A stretch of 64,000 bases of DNA from Branchiostoma lanceolatum (Eukaryota; Chordata; Leptocardii; Amphioxiformes; Branchiostomatidae). The stretch lies in assembly GCF_035083965.1 (NCBI RefSeq), contig NC_089739.1, forward strand, positions 5,524,198 through 5,588,197. The letters are read 5' to 3'. Both the position numbers and the translations under genes were made by a program. How positions within the stretch are numbered: the first letter of the stretch is position 1; every line of letters begins with the position of its first letter. A model generated the notes under the pieces. It did not search any database, had not been told where the DNA came from, and saw nothing but the letters and a program-made list of their open reading frames with translations. Of this stretch, positions 54,527-64,000 are shown in pieces.

Positions 54527-57500
54527 TAATTAGCATGGAAACACACGTTTTAACTTAATGTATGTAAGGTTAGCATTGGCAACAGGTAAAAACGACCACC
54601 AATGTTTCGTTTGCCCGAAAAATACAGGTCGACATCCTATCGGTTGATAATCGTTAACTACAAAAAATGTTTGGGCACGTGTCGAAAACAAATGGCTGCT
54701 TAGGCCCTATTTGTTTGTCGTTAAAGTGAGACCTTTTGAGTGTGGCCCTTTAAAAATGGTGGTGTTTTTGGACAAATAAAAGACATGTGGTCGTGTTTTC
54801 ACAGTCAGCGATTGCTGTCGACGCCATGTATTGAGTATCAAGCATGTACATGTATGTGCATACTATGAGAACTACTTAAAAGGATTGCCGACTATTTTGG
54901 TGTAAATAAAGACATAAAGGTGCTACTTAGTAAGAATAACTTCTTCCATATGCATGAAGGTGCGAGAACTCTTCTTGGCAGCTTGACCGATTCGTGAAAT
55001 ATTAGTATGTTTGATGACGCAATTCAACCTGTTCCATTTCATTCAAAAGAATAGTGAAAGTCAGTAACTTTCTCAGTCTCTAACCTATACTAGTAGTATT
55101 TGAATGCAAAGTTTGCTATGAATTCGAACAAGTAGACTACCCTCCCCATGTTACTTATATGTCACTTCCCCAATGTCCAATAGAAAACTATCGACAATTT
55201 GAAGAAATGGTTTACAAATTAATTCTAAGCACTTTTTTAAAGATGTCATTTGTACCAATTTTAATACCTTTATTGGATTTCCATACAAGATAATCATACA
55301 ATCTATAAGATACAGCACACTTTACGTCTAACTTCTTACGGCAAAACCTTTGTGCTTCATGAATGACCTCTATTAGAATACCTGACAGCACACCGAAGCA
55401 CAGTTCAATCTTGGGCCAAATGTCAGCACACATGTAACCGATACGGTCCCTTTTACCCATTCGCGTTCGTGGGAAACTGCCCGAAGCTTCACAGGTGTCT
55501 TACAAAAAGGGACAGTGGTCCGTCTTTGTCAGGTAGCGTGCTACCCGGAGGGGTTTGAACATGTCAAGATGTATCGCATCACTGACAGGATATGCTAAGG
55601 CACGACCATGCAACAAGGGGTCGACTATGTATATCTGTAGTGCTAAACGCAAACGAGGCTCGTTTTAATATCATATACTAGCATATTCTCATGGTTTGTA
55701 CAGGCTCAATAAGGGAATATATGGTCGAGAACGTAAGAAGCTCCCACAAATGAGTGTAGAGTTGTAGGATGTGATCCTGTTTTGAGCCCAGGTGAAATAG
55801 GTGTGATTGATATGAAGAAGCCTGGAGCACATCTTGGTGAGTTTAATGATAAATGACCCGTACTGACACCCATTGTCAATCATGTCTTCACAAATATCCC
55901 GAAGAAAGGACAGCGAAGTTTCCTATGAAATAGTGAGGACACTTAATTTATCGTTTCTAAAAGACAAACCACGGAGCTACATTCCCAACGACACCCCCTC
56001 CACACACACACACGTTAGTACAAGTAAGATTTATTAAGTAGGAGTAACAAAAATTACAACCAATGACGATACTATTCCACTGGCTAATATTGTATAGTCT
56101 TCACTATTCCACGTCACCCACTGCACTCTTATAATATCCCTCCTTGTGTCAGTAGTTACTACAACACTTTGGAGGTCGAAAACCGTCCCGAAAATTTTTC
56201 TCCGCAAACTAGGCTAATAAAAAAACTAGAAGTGACCAGTAGGACGTTGACCTTGAGTTCACAGGTGTTCTCAACTTACAGGTCAAACAGTCGTAGCTAG
56301 CAGTTGAATGTTGATTGACGGATGTTACCCGATCATTGTACAATACTATCATAATACCTATATGTTAGTATATAGTTTTGGAATTAGGGATAAATCATTG
56401 ATTCGTATTTCAAGATTCAATTGAGAGTCTACTTGTCAGACAAAATGTACTTTTCAGTAAGACTTAAAGTTTTCAAAGTTGATAAAGCTTGGATGAAGAG
56501 ATAAACGGCTTTGTGAGAATAATGTTTTCAATCTCACAATCGACTGTCACATTAGTCGTACGACTGGTCTACAACAGAACTTTAGGACATTCGTAGAATA
56601 GTCGTGAATGTGTCTTACAACTGTCTTTTGGCGAACCAAGTGCGTTTTAAATCCTTGCCATGGCCTCTGCCACCTTTACCAAGTGCTAGGAGTTAAAAAG
56701 GGACGATGTCGCGTTTTGTGAACGATGCAACCGGTTGCAACGGGCACAGCTTTAAACCAAGGACGACGAAAAGCTATTTGTGGACTCCATGCATGGACAC
56801 AAAGGTCACCAAAAAGTCAGGGCCCTTTAACAGAATAAATTTAACATACTTTCAACGCGGGCGCTGATGGTACTTTCAAAGCAGATTTAGTATGTGAATA
56901 GAATTGTAAGAAAACTTCCTAAAGGGATCGGAAGGACATTGCAATTTTATCGTTTTCATAGGGATCTTGTCTTTTTAACCTAAATATTTTTTGACAATAG
57001 AAAAAGATACATACCAATATGCGTGGCTCTGTCTGTCTGTCAAAACTCTTGTATATGATATACCGATATATATATAACTTTATGCGATTCTGAAATCTCA
57101 GTGTCGCTCGAACTTTGATTTAGGAATTCTTACCACGCGGTATACATGGTCCTACGTTGCTAATTATTTGTGCTGAGCGTTGCACAAGAGGAAGCCTATG
57201 TCTGTCACAAATGACAGAGTATCTTTGACCTATGCCATGTCCCGAATAGTAAACACACTCTGCCTAAAGGCGACCGTGTCAACACGCGACCACACATTCC
57301 GTGTTCTACAGCCAGGCTGCCAACAGGTGTAAAAGGTACGAACCTTTTTTCAAATTTCTTTTACTCGAATCTTATGATATTAGAAAGTTGAGAACAATTG
57401 ATGAGGAAAAAACAATTACTTCCACCATTCCATTTTGCGAAAAAACATTTATTCGAGTTCGCTGACCAAACGATCAAAGAGGTATCGGAAGGTTTAATGA

Positions 57501-58448
57501 GTTTTTTTGGGAAAACATTAACACAAGATTATAGTTGGATCAAATTTATTTGGAAATGTCTTGCACCAGAAATAAAAAAAATGTGTCGTTTCAAATGCTA
57601 GCGTCTGGAACGAATTCTCCTCATTCTTTGTAGCAGTCCACACTGATTTGTAAAGGCCGATCATATCCTCGATTCTACAGTATATGTATCAAATTCCGCA
57701 CCGTCATATATCATATTTTCTTTCATGTGAGGTTGCAAAATGTCGTTTAAGGGCTAATGGCAACCCTTGTCGTAAAATCGCCGTACGATCGCAAACTGAA
57801 GACCTTCTAGAGACAGTCATGAATTTGCAATACAAAGTTCAGCTGTCTTAGTACTCTCCAAGCAGAGATAAAAATGTCACAATATTCTCCACCAACCTCT
57901 GTTCTCTTGTCGGCGGTTGATTTTGTTACAGACTGCTTGGAAATTTTACGGCATCAAAACCGTAAGACAACCCACGAAAAATGTGAGGGCCGTTCCTTCT
58001 CCAAAGAATTGAAATTTACTGCGGTTTAAACGCCTATTAACCTATCTCAGAAACTTTAGTATGATTCCTGCGATTAGTAACTACCTGTATTTCAAATCGT
58101 TGATTGACTGGCAGTTTCAGTAACCGTGGCCAGCATGCTAATGAACGGAGAGCATAGACTATCTATTGTTTCTGATAAGATGATTGCACATCTACTTACG
58201 TAGCTTTGTTTTGTCTTAGCCTCTAAGCCATGTTTAGAGTATCGGATTGCGAAATAACTTAGTCAAAGGGCCCTACTTTAGTTCTCTCAGCTTGCCCATA
58301 TGTTCTTCAATATAGTCTACAATGCAGTGTAAAAGCAATTTTATCTCATAAACGATTCTTAAAAAATACCCACTGCCTATTAATAAATTACTAAATATCA
58401 TTATAATCTGAAACATTGATCATAACTGATGATTACATTGCATTCATG

Positions 58449-58456
58449 TATAAAGA
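58449..58456 (+). promoter_or_regulatory. Candidate TATA box of gene 4
   Basis: TATAAAGA 96 bp upstream of the gene 4 ATG. Alternatively the ATG follows a 3' splice site (ACTTTTCCAG ending at 58542), in which case the promoter is further away. Confidence 0.25.
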
Positions 58457-58544
58457 CCCTCCCCTACGAGATCACTGAAACCAACCTGCGATATTTGTGC
58501 CATGATTTGATGTAAAATCTCCGTCTTCGATCACTTTTCCAGAC

Positions 58545-61500
58545 ATGTCCATGTTCAGCAGTTTGCCCGACCTCCGCCAGCTGGCGCACCAACAAAATGG
58601 CCGCCCCCTGCTTGACGTCACCCCTCGATACGAGCCCTTTAAGACGACGGCTGAAATTCAGGAGGAAAAGAAGAAAAAAATTCGGTTCGGCTGGTTCGGC
58701 TTCACTCCCGGTTTCCTCCAAGTCTTCAACACTTCAAGATGGCTGCTGTTCTTCGTGGGCGTTGCTGGTGCCCTTGAGGTAGTTTTCCTTGTTAGTTTAG
58801 GTGTTCTCCGCAAGGTGGCGCAGAATCAAAATGGCGGCAGAATCAAAATGGCGGATAAACGGAAACTACCCGGTAGATACTAGTAATTACATAACGGCTA
58901 GGCCAGGGAAACCCGCCAGGTATCGAATAATACATTGAGATCTAAGATTGATATGTTGGCAATCAATTCCTCATCTTTAATTATAATTCTCTCACACTTT
59001 TTGTTGTCTTACAAGCCATTAGTAAGTTTCTTCAGAATCTTAATCAAATCTTGCGTATTATTACTTTTTTTCCGGTAGTGCATGTCAAATTACGGATTCA
59101 TGCCCGGCATCATATCTACCTTGGAGCGACGCTTCGAGATGTCCAGCTCCAAGAGTGGCTTCATCGTCAGTTCCTACCAGATCTTTGCCCTCGTCACGGT
59201 GCCATTCATCACACACATCGCCGGGAAAACGCATAAGGTAGGAGCAGTGACAAAAAACAATCAACAGTATGTAGCTGTTTCTGTTTGTTGCCCCTGTGTA
59301 CGGATCCTGCATGAAATGGCCTCAGATCCCGGCGGATACGTACAGGGATTCCTCCGGAAATATTCCAAAGACCCTGCGGATTTAGTCGGATCCGTTAGTT
59401 ACGTTAGATCCGTCAGGATCCGTCAGTATCCGCACGGGCTTTGGAATATTTCCGGAGGAATCCTTTTACGTATCCGCCGGGATCCGAGGCCATTTCGTGC
59501 AGTGGAAGGTTTCGCTTTCGATGTGCTTGGATGTTTGTGCTCTTGTAATGTTCGTAGCTATTTCATTACATCGTCAGTAGAGTGGCACGAAGTGAGTGGG
59601 AAGATGGCGTCACCACAATTACAAAGGCCAGACTTGCGGGAGGGAAAGGAGATGAAGTTCAGCGGTGGTAGAACGAGTCGTTTATCAGACGTCTAGACTT
59701 GACAGGTCATGGGGTCAATGGAAGAGCCTACTAAATCACAGGCTCTGGCCATTAGTTTGTTTGTTTGTTTGTTTATGTTTATTTGTTGAATGCAAGTCAC
59801 TTTCAGGACAGAAGTGGTGTGATCAATGGATACATACAATCAACGCCTTATTTGCATAATTAATGAGCTACAATCAAACATACGAGAAACCACGAGCATT
59901 TCACGGAGTCGTGAGAACTTCGAAGTCTTATTTTTCAGGGAAAGTGGCTCGGTGCGGTTACACTTCTATACGGGATCGGTTGTTTTCTTTTCGCCTCGCC
60001 CCACTTCCTAACAGGTAAATGGCTTTCAGTCTTTACATAAACTGTGTTGGATATATCACCCCGACCAATAGATCGCTTTAAAACTCAGATTCGAATCAGC
60101 CATGACCCGACAAATTGCTTTCTAAGTTGCCTTAACGACTAAATCTGGCAAAACAAACTCGCCAGTGAGATGCTGGAAGGTGTCAGCTTTTAAAAGGTGG
60201 CAATGTGAAAACATATTTCTAAAGCTGACAACTTCCAGCATCTCATTGGCGAGTTTGTTTTGCTATATGTTACCATGCTATTAGGAAGGTTTTCTAATTG
60301 TATAAGGTTAAAGAAGAAAATATGATAGACTTTCTAAGAAGTTTAAGCTATTCACACACATTGTACATCAACCTATCGCATGATCTTCTTCGGCAATACT
60401 GGCCCACTCATCTTTCACACGTGACCTTATGGTAATTTGACGCTTTGTTTTCTAACCAGGGCGTTACGAACCACCCGGCAGTTATGCAACAAACGTGACC
60501 TCTTCCCAGACGACCAACACTCTGTGTCAGTCCTCAAACAACGATAGTTTCACTGAACAATGCACCACCGAAACCACCCAAAGGTCAATAACTACACTTT
60601 TTCGATTGTGATTTGAAAAATGAATAACATGTCGAGTTATGTATTTCTAATTGCAATCTTTGCACGTTTGATGATAATTCATGCTGGTGGATTTTTTTTC
60701 TATTTTGGTGGAGAACGGTGCACTCTATTAACCCGAAACTGTATCAGTTATGTTTTTGCATAGTTATTTGTGTACGTATAGCTCTTAATCGAACTATATA
60801 ACCTTTACTACTTCAGCGCTGCTATATCTGGTAAGCTCATAGATCTTTATGTGGAGAAGGATGTCTTTTTGTTTTGGCAACGACCAATATATAAAGGTAT
60901 CGTTGAAAATAATTCAGAATTGAAAACAAAATAATTCTTCCTTATGATTTTACAGCTTCAGCGAACTCAGCAACTACCTGTACGTGTTCGTCGTCGCCCA
61001 GTTTTTTCTGAGTCAGTGTGGAGGTTCCCTGTTCACTGTTGGGATCGCCTATATGGACGAGAACGTCAAGAAAAAAGTTTCAGGCCTCTACGTGGGTACG
61101 TTGTGCGAAGGCCCACACTGACAAGAAGCGAAAGTTGTCATTGTGGTCCTTCGTAAAGCCGATATCACATCCTGTCAGCATTTCTCATGATCTACGCTTT
61201 GTCTTAATTTCTTACTTTTAGGCAGTGTGTTGCGTTGTGTGCGAGAGTCACAAAGGCGTCAGAATTTGGAAATGGCCATTTGTCCCTGGCTGCAAAAGAG
61301 AACATCTCCCTCCACTTTACATTTGCCATTGTTCCTACTCTCGTTGTTTCTCTTGTACTTTGGAGGAAACTTTACAGTCATCAAATCAGTTATGTGTTCT
61401 GTCTGTTTACATTTCCAACTGTAATGTACACAACCGTGTGCATTGGCCCAACCCTCGGGTACGTACTGATTGGCAGACTTCTGAGCCTGTATGTGGAGTG

Positions 61501-61623
61501 GCCAGACGAGAACGGATACTCGTAAGTAATGATCATTAGAGTAACAGTAGTAACGATGTAGCTTCACTAATCGATTGATTGATTGATTGATTGATTACCT
61601 CCGTTCTGTTTTTGGTGTTTTTG

Positions 61624-61707
<84 letters not shown>

Positions 61708-63906
61708 CCAATTTCATCTGTCGCTTCCATCTGTCACGTTTACCGTAGACTTAATGATCTTTCCGTCACGCTACGCCATAGAGTGTCAGAAAGTGCATTG
61801 AAACATTCATTCGTACAATCTTTGTTTGGATCCAGGGCCGGCCTGACGCCATGGGACCCGCGGTGGATCGGAAACTGGTGGTTGGGGTTCCCTGTGTTGG
61901 GTTTACTCGGGGTCCTGGTGGCGATTCCACTGTTTGGGTTTCCGCGCAAGCTACCAGGTAAGACTACCAGGTCTTTCCCAAAGACTGCCCGGCCGGGCCC
62001 CGGATTGGAAATGTGACCCTAGCATTAGTTGCTAGCGCCGAGAATCTCTTTATTATCCGAACATAGGTTATCAATAACTGCTGCCCTAAATCAATAATCA
62101 TTCCTTCATCTTTCGTTTAAAATTTGTACTCAATGTCATAGGCGTGTAGATAGTTTTCCCTCCTTTCATTTCCACTGATTCGTCTCTCTTGCTGTATGTA
62201 TTTGATCATTTTCCGAAAGGGTCCGAAGAATTGCACGACGACGAGGCACAGCTGCCGACGAAAAAAGCCGAGGGTGACGTCACAAAGGCCGAAGAAGCCG
62301 GTGAACATGTACGAAACACACCAATCATCGATAGGATCCGAGGAGCTCTGAAAGACCTGCTGAAGTCGCTGATGGACCTAGGGAGGTCTTACTCTTACGT
62401 GTTGCTGACTCTGGCAGGTATGACACCAGTCAGTACTTTATCTCAAGGGAGTGAGATATTAATTGCTGTTTTAGCTTGTTCGCCTCTCTCTCTCTTCCTC
62501 TCTATGTATTTGTGTGTGTGTGTGTGTTTGTGTTTCTGTCTATGTATCTGTATGCATGTGTTTATGTGTCCCACTGTGTGAACTATGTGTGTAAACTTGT
62601 ATGTGTATGTGTGGGCAGGTATGTGTGTATGTGTGTTCGTGTGTGTTTGTGTTTGAGTCTGTTTTTCTGCGAAATCAAACACTGTCATGCCGATTCCTCC
62701 ATTGTTCATGAAGATCAAAACTACATTGCGCATATATTTTTGTTCGATATCATTTTATTTTATGTTGCAGTTTCCTTTGATGGAATGTCGAGCTCTGGTA
62801 TTTTCGCCTTTGCACCGAAAGTTTGCGAGATACTTTTTGGCCTGCCAGTGACGTCATCAGCCCTGTACTTTGGTACGCACCTTTTCTCGTATTTTGTGAT
62901 TTCAGTCTTCATATCATAAGTTATAAAACAACTGATCTTTTAACAGAATTATGCCATATATTTGTGCCATACATTATCTTGTTTTATAAGATTAATTGCT
63001 TTCTTCGGAGCAGTAGTGGTGTCTTTGCGTTTCGATTGGACTGCCGCCATTTTGGATCCATGTTTTAAAGTCATTACGGCACTCCGTTAATGCCGGTTCA
63101 TGTTTTCAACTGCGCATGCACATTAAGATGCACTATGTATATCAAAATAAAGCACCCTGAGATGAGACGTGAACAAAACACGTCTGAACATGGTATCAAG
63201 CGTGGGCTAGTCAAGAACTTCACCTTTGGCCTCACGCATGCGCAGTTCCAACCGTAAACTGGCTTATGGTATTAACCATATATGAAACAAGTTTTACTTA
63301 ATAGTTAAAAAAAGTTAAAGTGACCCGGGCGTCTTGAAAAGACGCATAAGGGTGGCGCCCAACTGTAATAGCCAACACAAAAATTGGACTTACCCAAATT
63401 TTCGACTGTCTTTGTCAATGAGTAATCCACCGCTTAGATGACGTCACGTTATGCAGATGAGACACGTGACTCGGTGAGCAGTGGATCATAAGTTGCTCAC
63501 CGAGTCACGTGTCTCATCTGCATAACGTGACGTCATCTCATCGGTGGATTGTTTATTCCTTGAAAAAAAGACTTGGTGCTATACAGTCGAAAATTTGGGT
63601 ATTAACTACTAAGTACAATTTTTGTGTTGGCTATTACAGTTAAAACTTGTTTCAGAATGACTTCTACCAACATAGATGAACTTTCAGGCTTACCATATAT
63701 ATGATTGTTTTTAAAGGGTTGTCCATGATCCCCGGCTTTGCGATCGGTTCTTTGATGGGCGGCTGGATTAGCAAGAAAATTGGAGTAGACTGCAAAAAAC
63801 TGCTACGATGGATCCTCACTATGTACATGGTCTCGGGAATGGCGATTTTCGTTTATCTCATGTACTGCAAGGAGCCTCCGAGGGCTTATGAAGAACTAAA
63901 CAACGG
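58545..63906 (+). CDS. OATP/SLCO transporter, gene 4 (partial, diverged subfamily; 3' end beyond window)
   Basis: OATP family, N-terminal ~481 aa. Exons: 58545-58778, 59079-59237, 59939-60014, 60460-60583, 60956-61095, 61422-61521 (acceptor atypical), 61836-61957, 62220-62417, 62771-62872, 63717-63906. Exon 1 encodes a cytoplasmic N-terminus with KKKKIRFGWFGFTP, then LQVFNTSRWLLFF (TM1), resembling the FTPxCLQxFNTxxW start of OATP4-type proteins. Exon 2 has LERRFEMSSSKSGFIVSSY and exon 5 AYMDENVKKK. Exon 7 has the canonical signature DPRWIGNWWLGF. Exon 4 encodes a Cys- and Asn/Thr-rich extracellular loop. Introns differ from genes 1-3: the boundary after TM6 lies within TM7 (LTLAG|VSFDGM). 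The last exon in view ends GG|GTGTGT in the phase that precedes the Kazal exon in the paralogues. Subfamily assignment is tentative. Confidence 0.85.
59308..59501. mobile_element. Foldback element, intron 2 of gene 4
   Basis: Left arm TGCATGAAATGGCCTCAGAT, CCCGGCGGATACGT ... TCCGGAAATATTCCAAAG pairs with right arm CTTTGGAATATTTCCGGAGG ... ACGTATCCGCCGGGATC, CGAGGCCATTTCGTGCA. Arms of about 85 bp surround a centre rich in GGATCCGT. Typical of hairpin MITEs. Confidence 0.8.
59520..59735. mobile_element. Dispersed repeat (family of 31062-31245), intron 2 of gene 4
   Basis: Second copy of the family seen in gene 2 intron 8; it lies directly after the foldback element. Confidence 0.65.
60149..60262. 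mobile_element. Small hairpin MITE-like element, intron 3 of gene 4
   Basis: CAAAACAAACTCGCCAGTGA, GATGCTGGAAGGTGTCAGCTTT is mirrored by AAAGCTGACAACTTCCAGCA, TCTCATTGGCGAGTTTGTTTTG. Arms are about 42 bp with few mismatches; the loop is about 28 nt. No coding capacity. Confidence 0.8.
61573..61597. repeat. (GATT)n microsatellite in gene 4
   Basis: Six ATTG units shortly after the donor at 61522 and just before the (CAT)n run. Confidence 0.85.
61628..61707. repeat. (CAT)n microsatellite, about 26 units, intron 6 of gene 4
   Basis: Uninterrupted CAT run ending in CAC, 130 bp before exon 7. Poly-Ser and antisense poly-Asp ORFs are artefacts. Confidence 0.95.
62509..62660. repeat. (TG)-rich low-complexity stretch, intron 8 of gene 4
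   Basis: Repeated TGTGTG, TATGTG and TGTTTG with TATGTATCTG interruptions. The Cys/Val-rich forward ORF across it is an artefact, although the ORF later enters the true exon 9. Confidence 0.8.
63361..63651. mobile_element. Large foldback (hairpin) element, intron 9 of gene 4
   Basis: Outer ends AACTGTAATAGCCAACACAA, AAATTG and CAATTTTTGTGTTGGCTATT, ACAGTT are perfect inverses. The inner arms 63437-63480 and 63494-63537 are a perfect 44-bp inverted repeat around a 13-nt loop, including GATGACGTCACGTTATGCAG and GACACGTGACTCGGTGAGCA. Non-coding; a hairpin-type MITE. Confidence 0.9.
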
Positions 63907-64000
63907 GTGTGTATGAATAGCTGTGCGTAGTATTTCAAACTGTACTGATGTTACATTCTGTGTATTCTTTTTTGACAACTCCTCAGGGGCGGATGCATCT

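Larger units (their letters stand above)
53324..58544. other. 3' UTR of gene 3 and spacer to gene 4
   Basis: 5.2 kb with no supported gene. Contains candidate polyadenylation hexamers at 54111 and about 54120, a 61-bp satellite (54228-54526), and a TATAAAGA at 58449 that could serve gene 4. A repeat fragment ACTCTCCAAGCAGAG near 57852 resembles ACTCTCCAAGTAGAG near 924. Confidence 0.55.

Noticed and set aside
57398-57601. 67-aa Lys/Phe-rich ORF upstream of gene 4
   Set aside because: A+T-rich, no splice signals, no family resemblance.

Overview
The window is animal nuclear DNA. It has spliced genes with GT-AG introns of roughly 0.1-1.2 kb, many simple repeats, hairpin (foldback) elements, a tRNA-derived SINE and LINE remnants. 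The compact intron-rich genes and the mix of repeats fit an invertebrate deuterostome, most likely a cephalochordate (amphioxus). That placement is an inference, because no search could be run.

The main content is a head-to-tail cluster of four genes on the + strand for organic anion transporting polypeptides (OATP, SLCO/SLC21 family, 12-TM solute carriers). Gene 1 (9841-21261, 15 coding exons, 918 aa), gene 2 (25246-36269, 14 exons, 1345 aa) and gene 3 (46079-53323, 13 exons, 806 aa) are complete. Their exon models were assembled by hand, every junction is in phase, and most exon lengths match across the three. They are recent tandem paralogues with the same N-terminal CGVxxCKP motif, W-V-G-A-W-W family signature, Kazal-type loop with ten cysteines, and 12 membrane segments. 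Gene 4 (58545 to beyond the right end) is a more diverged OATP with a different N-terminus and intron layout. The window ends just before its Kazal exon.

Layout: 1-4200 has no confident gene; 4201-4297 (minus) looks like the first coding exon of a divergently transcribed gene; 4298-9840 is intergenic and rich in repeats; gene 1; a 4 kb spacer with a likely TATA promoter for gene 2; gene 2; a 9.8 kb spacer with LINE remnants and microsatellites; gene 3; a 5.2 kb spacer with a 61-bp satellite; gene 4 (partial).

The most unusual feature is in the large extracellular loop of genes 1-3. Between the eighth and ninth of the ten loop cysteines, each paralogue carries a different low-complexity insert in the same exon: 14-aa PDSGGQRPGTGDGM-type repeats in gene 1, about two dozen PMPGGN hexapeptides in gene 2, and a short Ser/Thr-rich stretch in gene 3. 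Genes 1 and 3 also have a furin-type R-x-(K/R)-R site there. Gene 2 additionally ends in a roughly 450-aa acidic cytoplasmic tail with six 31-34-aa repeats. Small duplications straddle exon borders in genes 1 and 2, gene 1 alone has an intron flanked by a 5-bp direct repeat, and gene 4 appears to use a TG 3' splice site.
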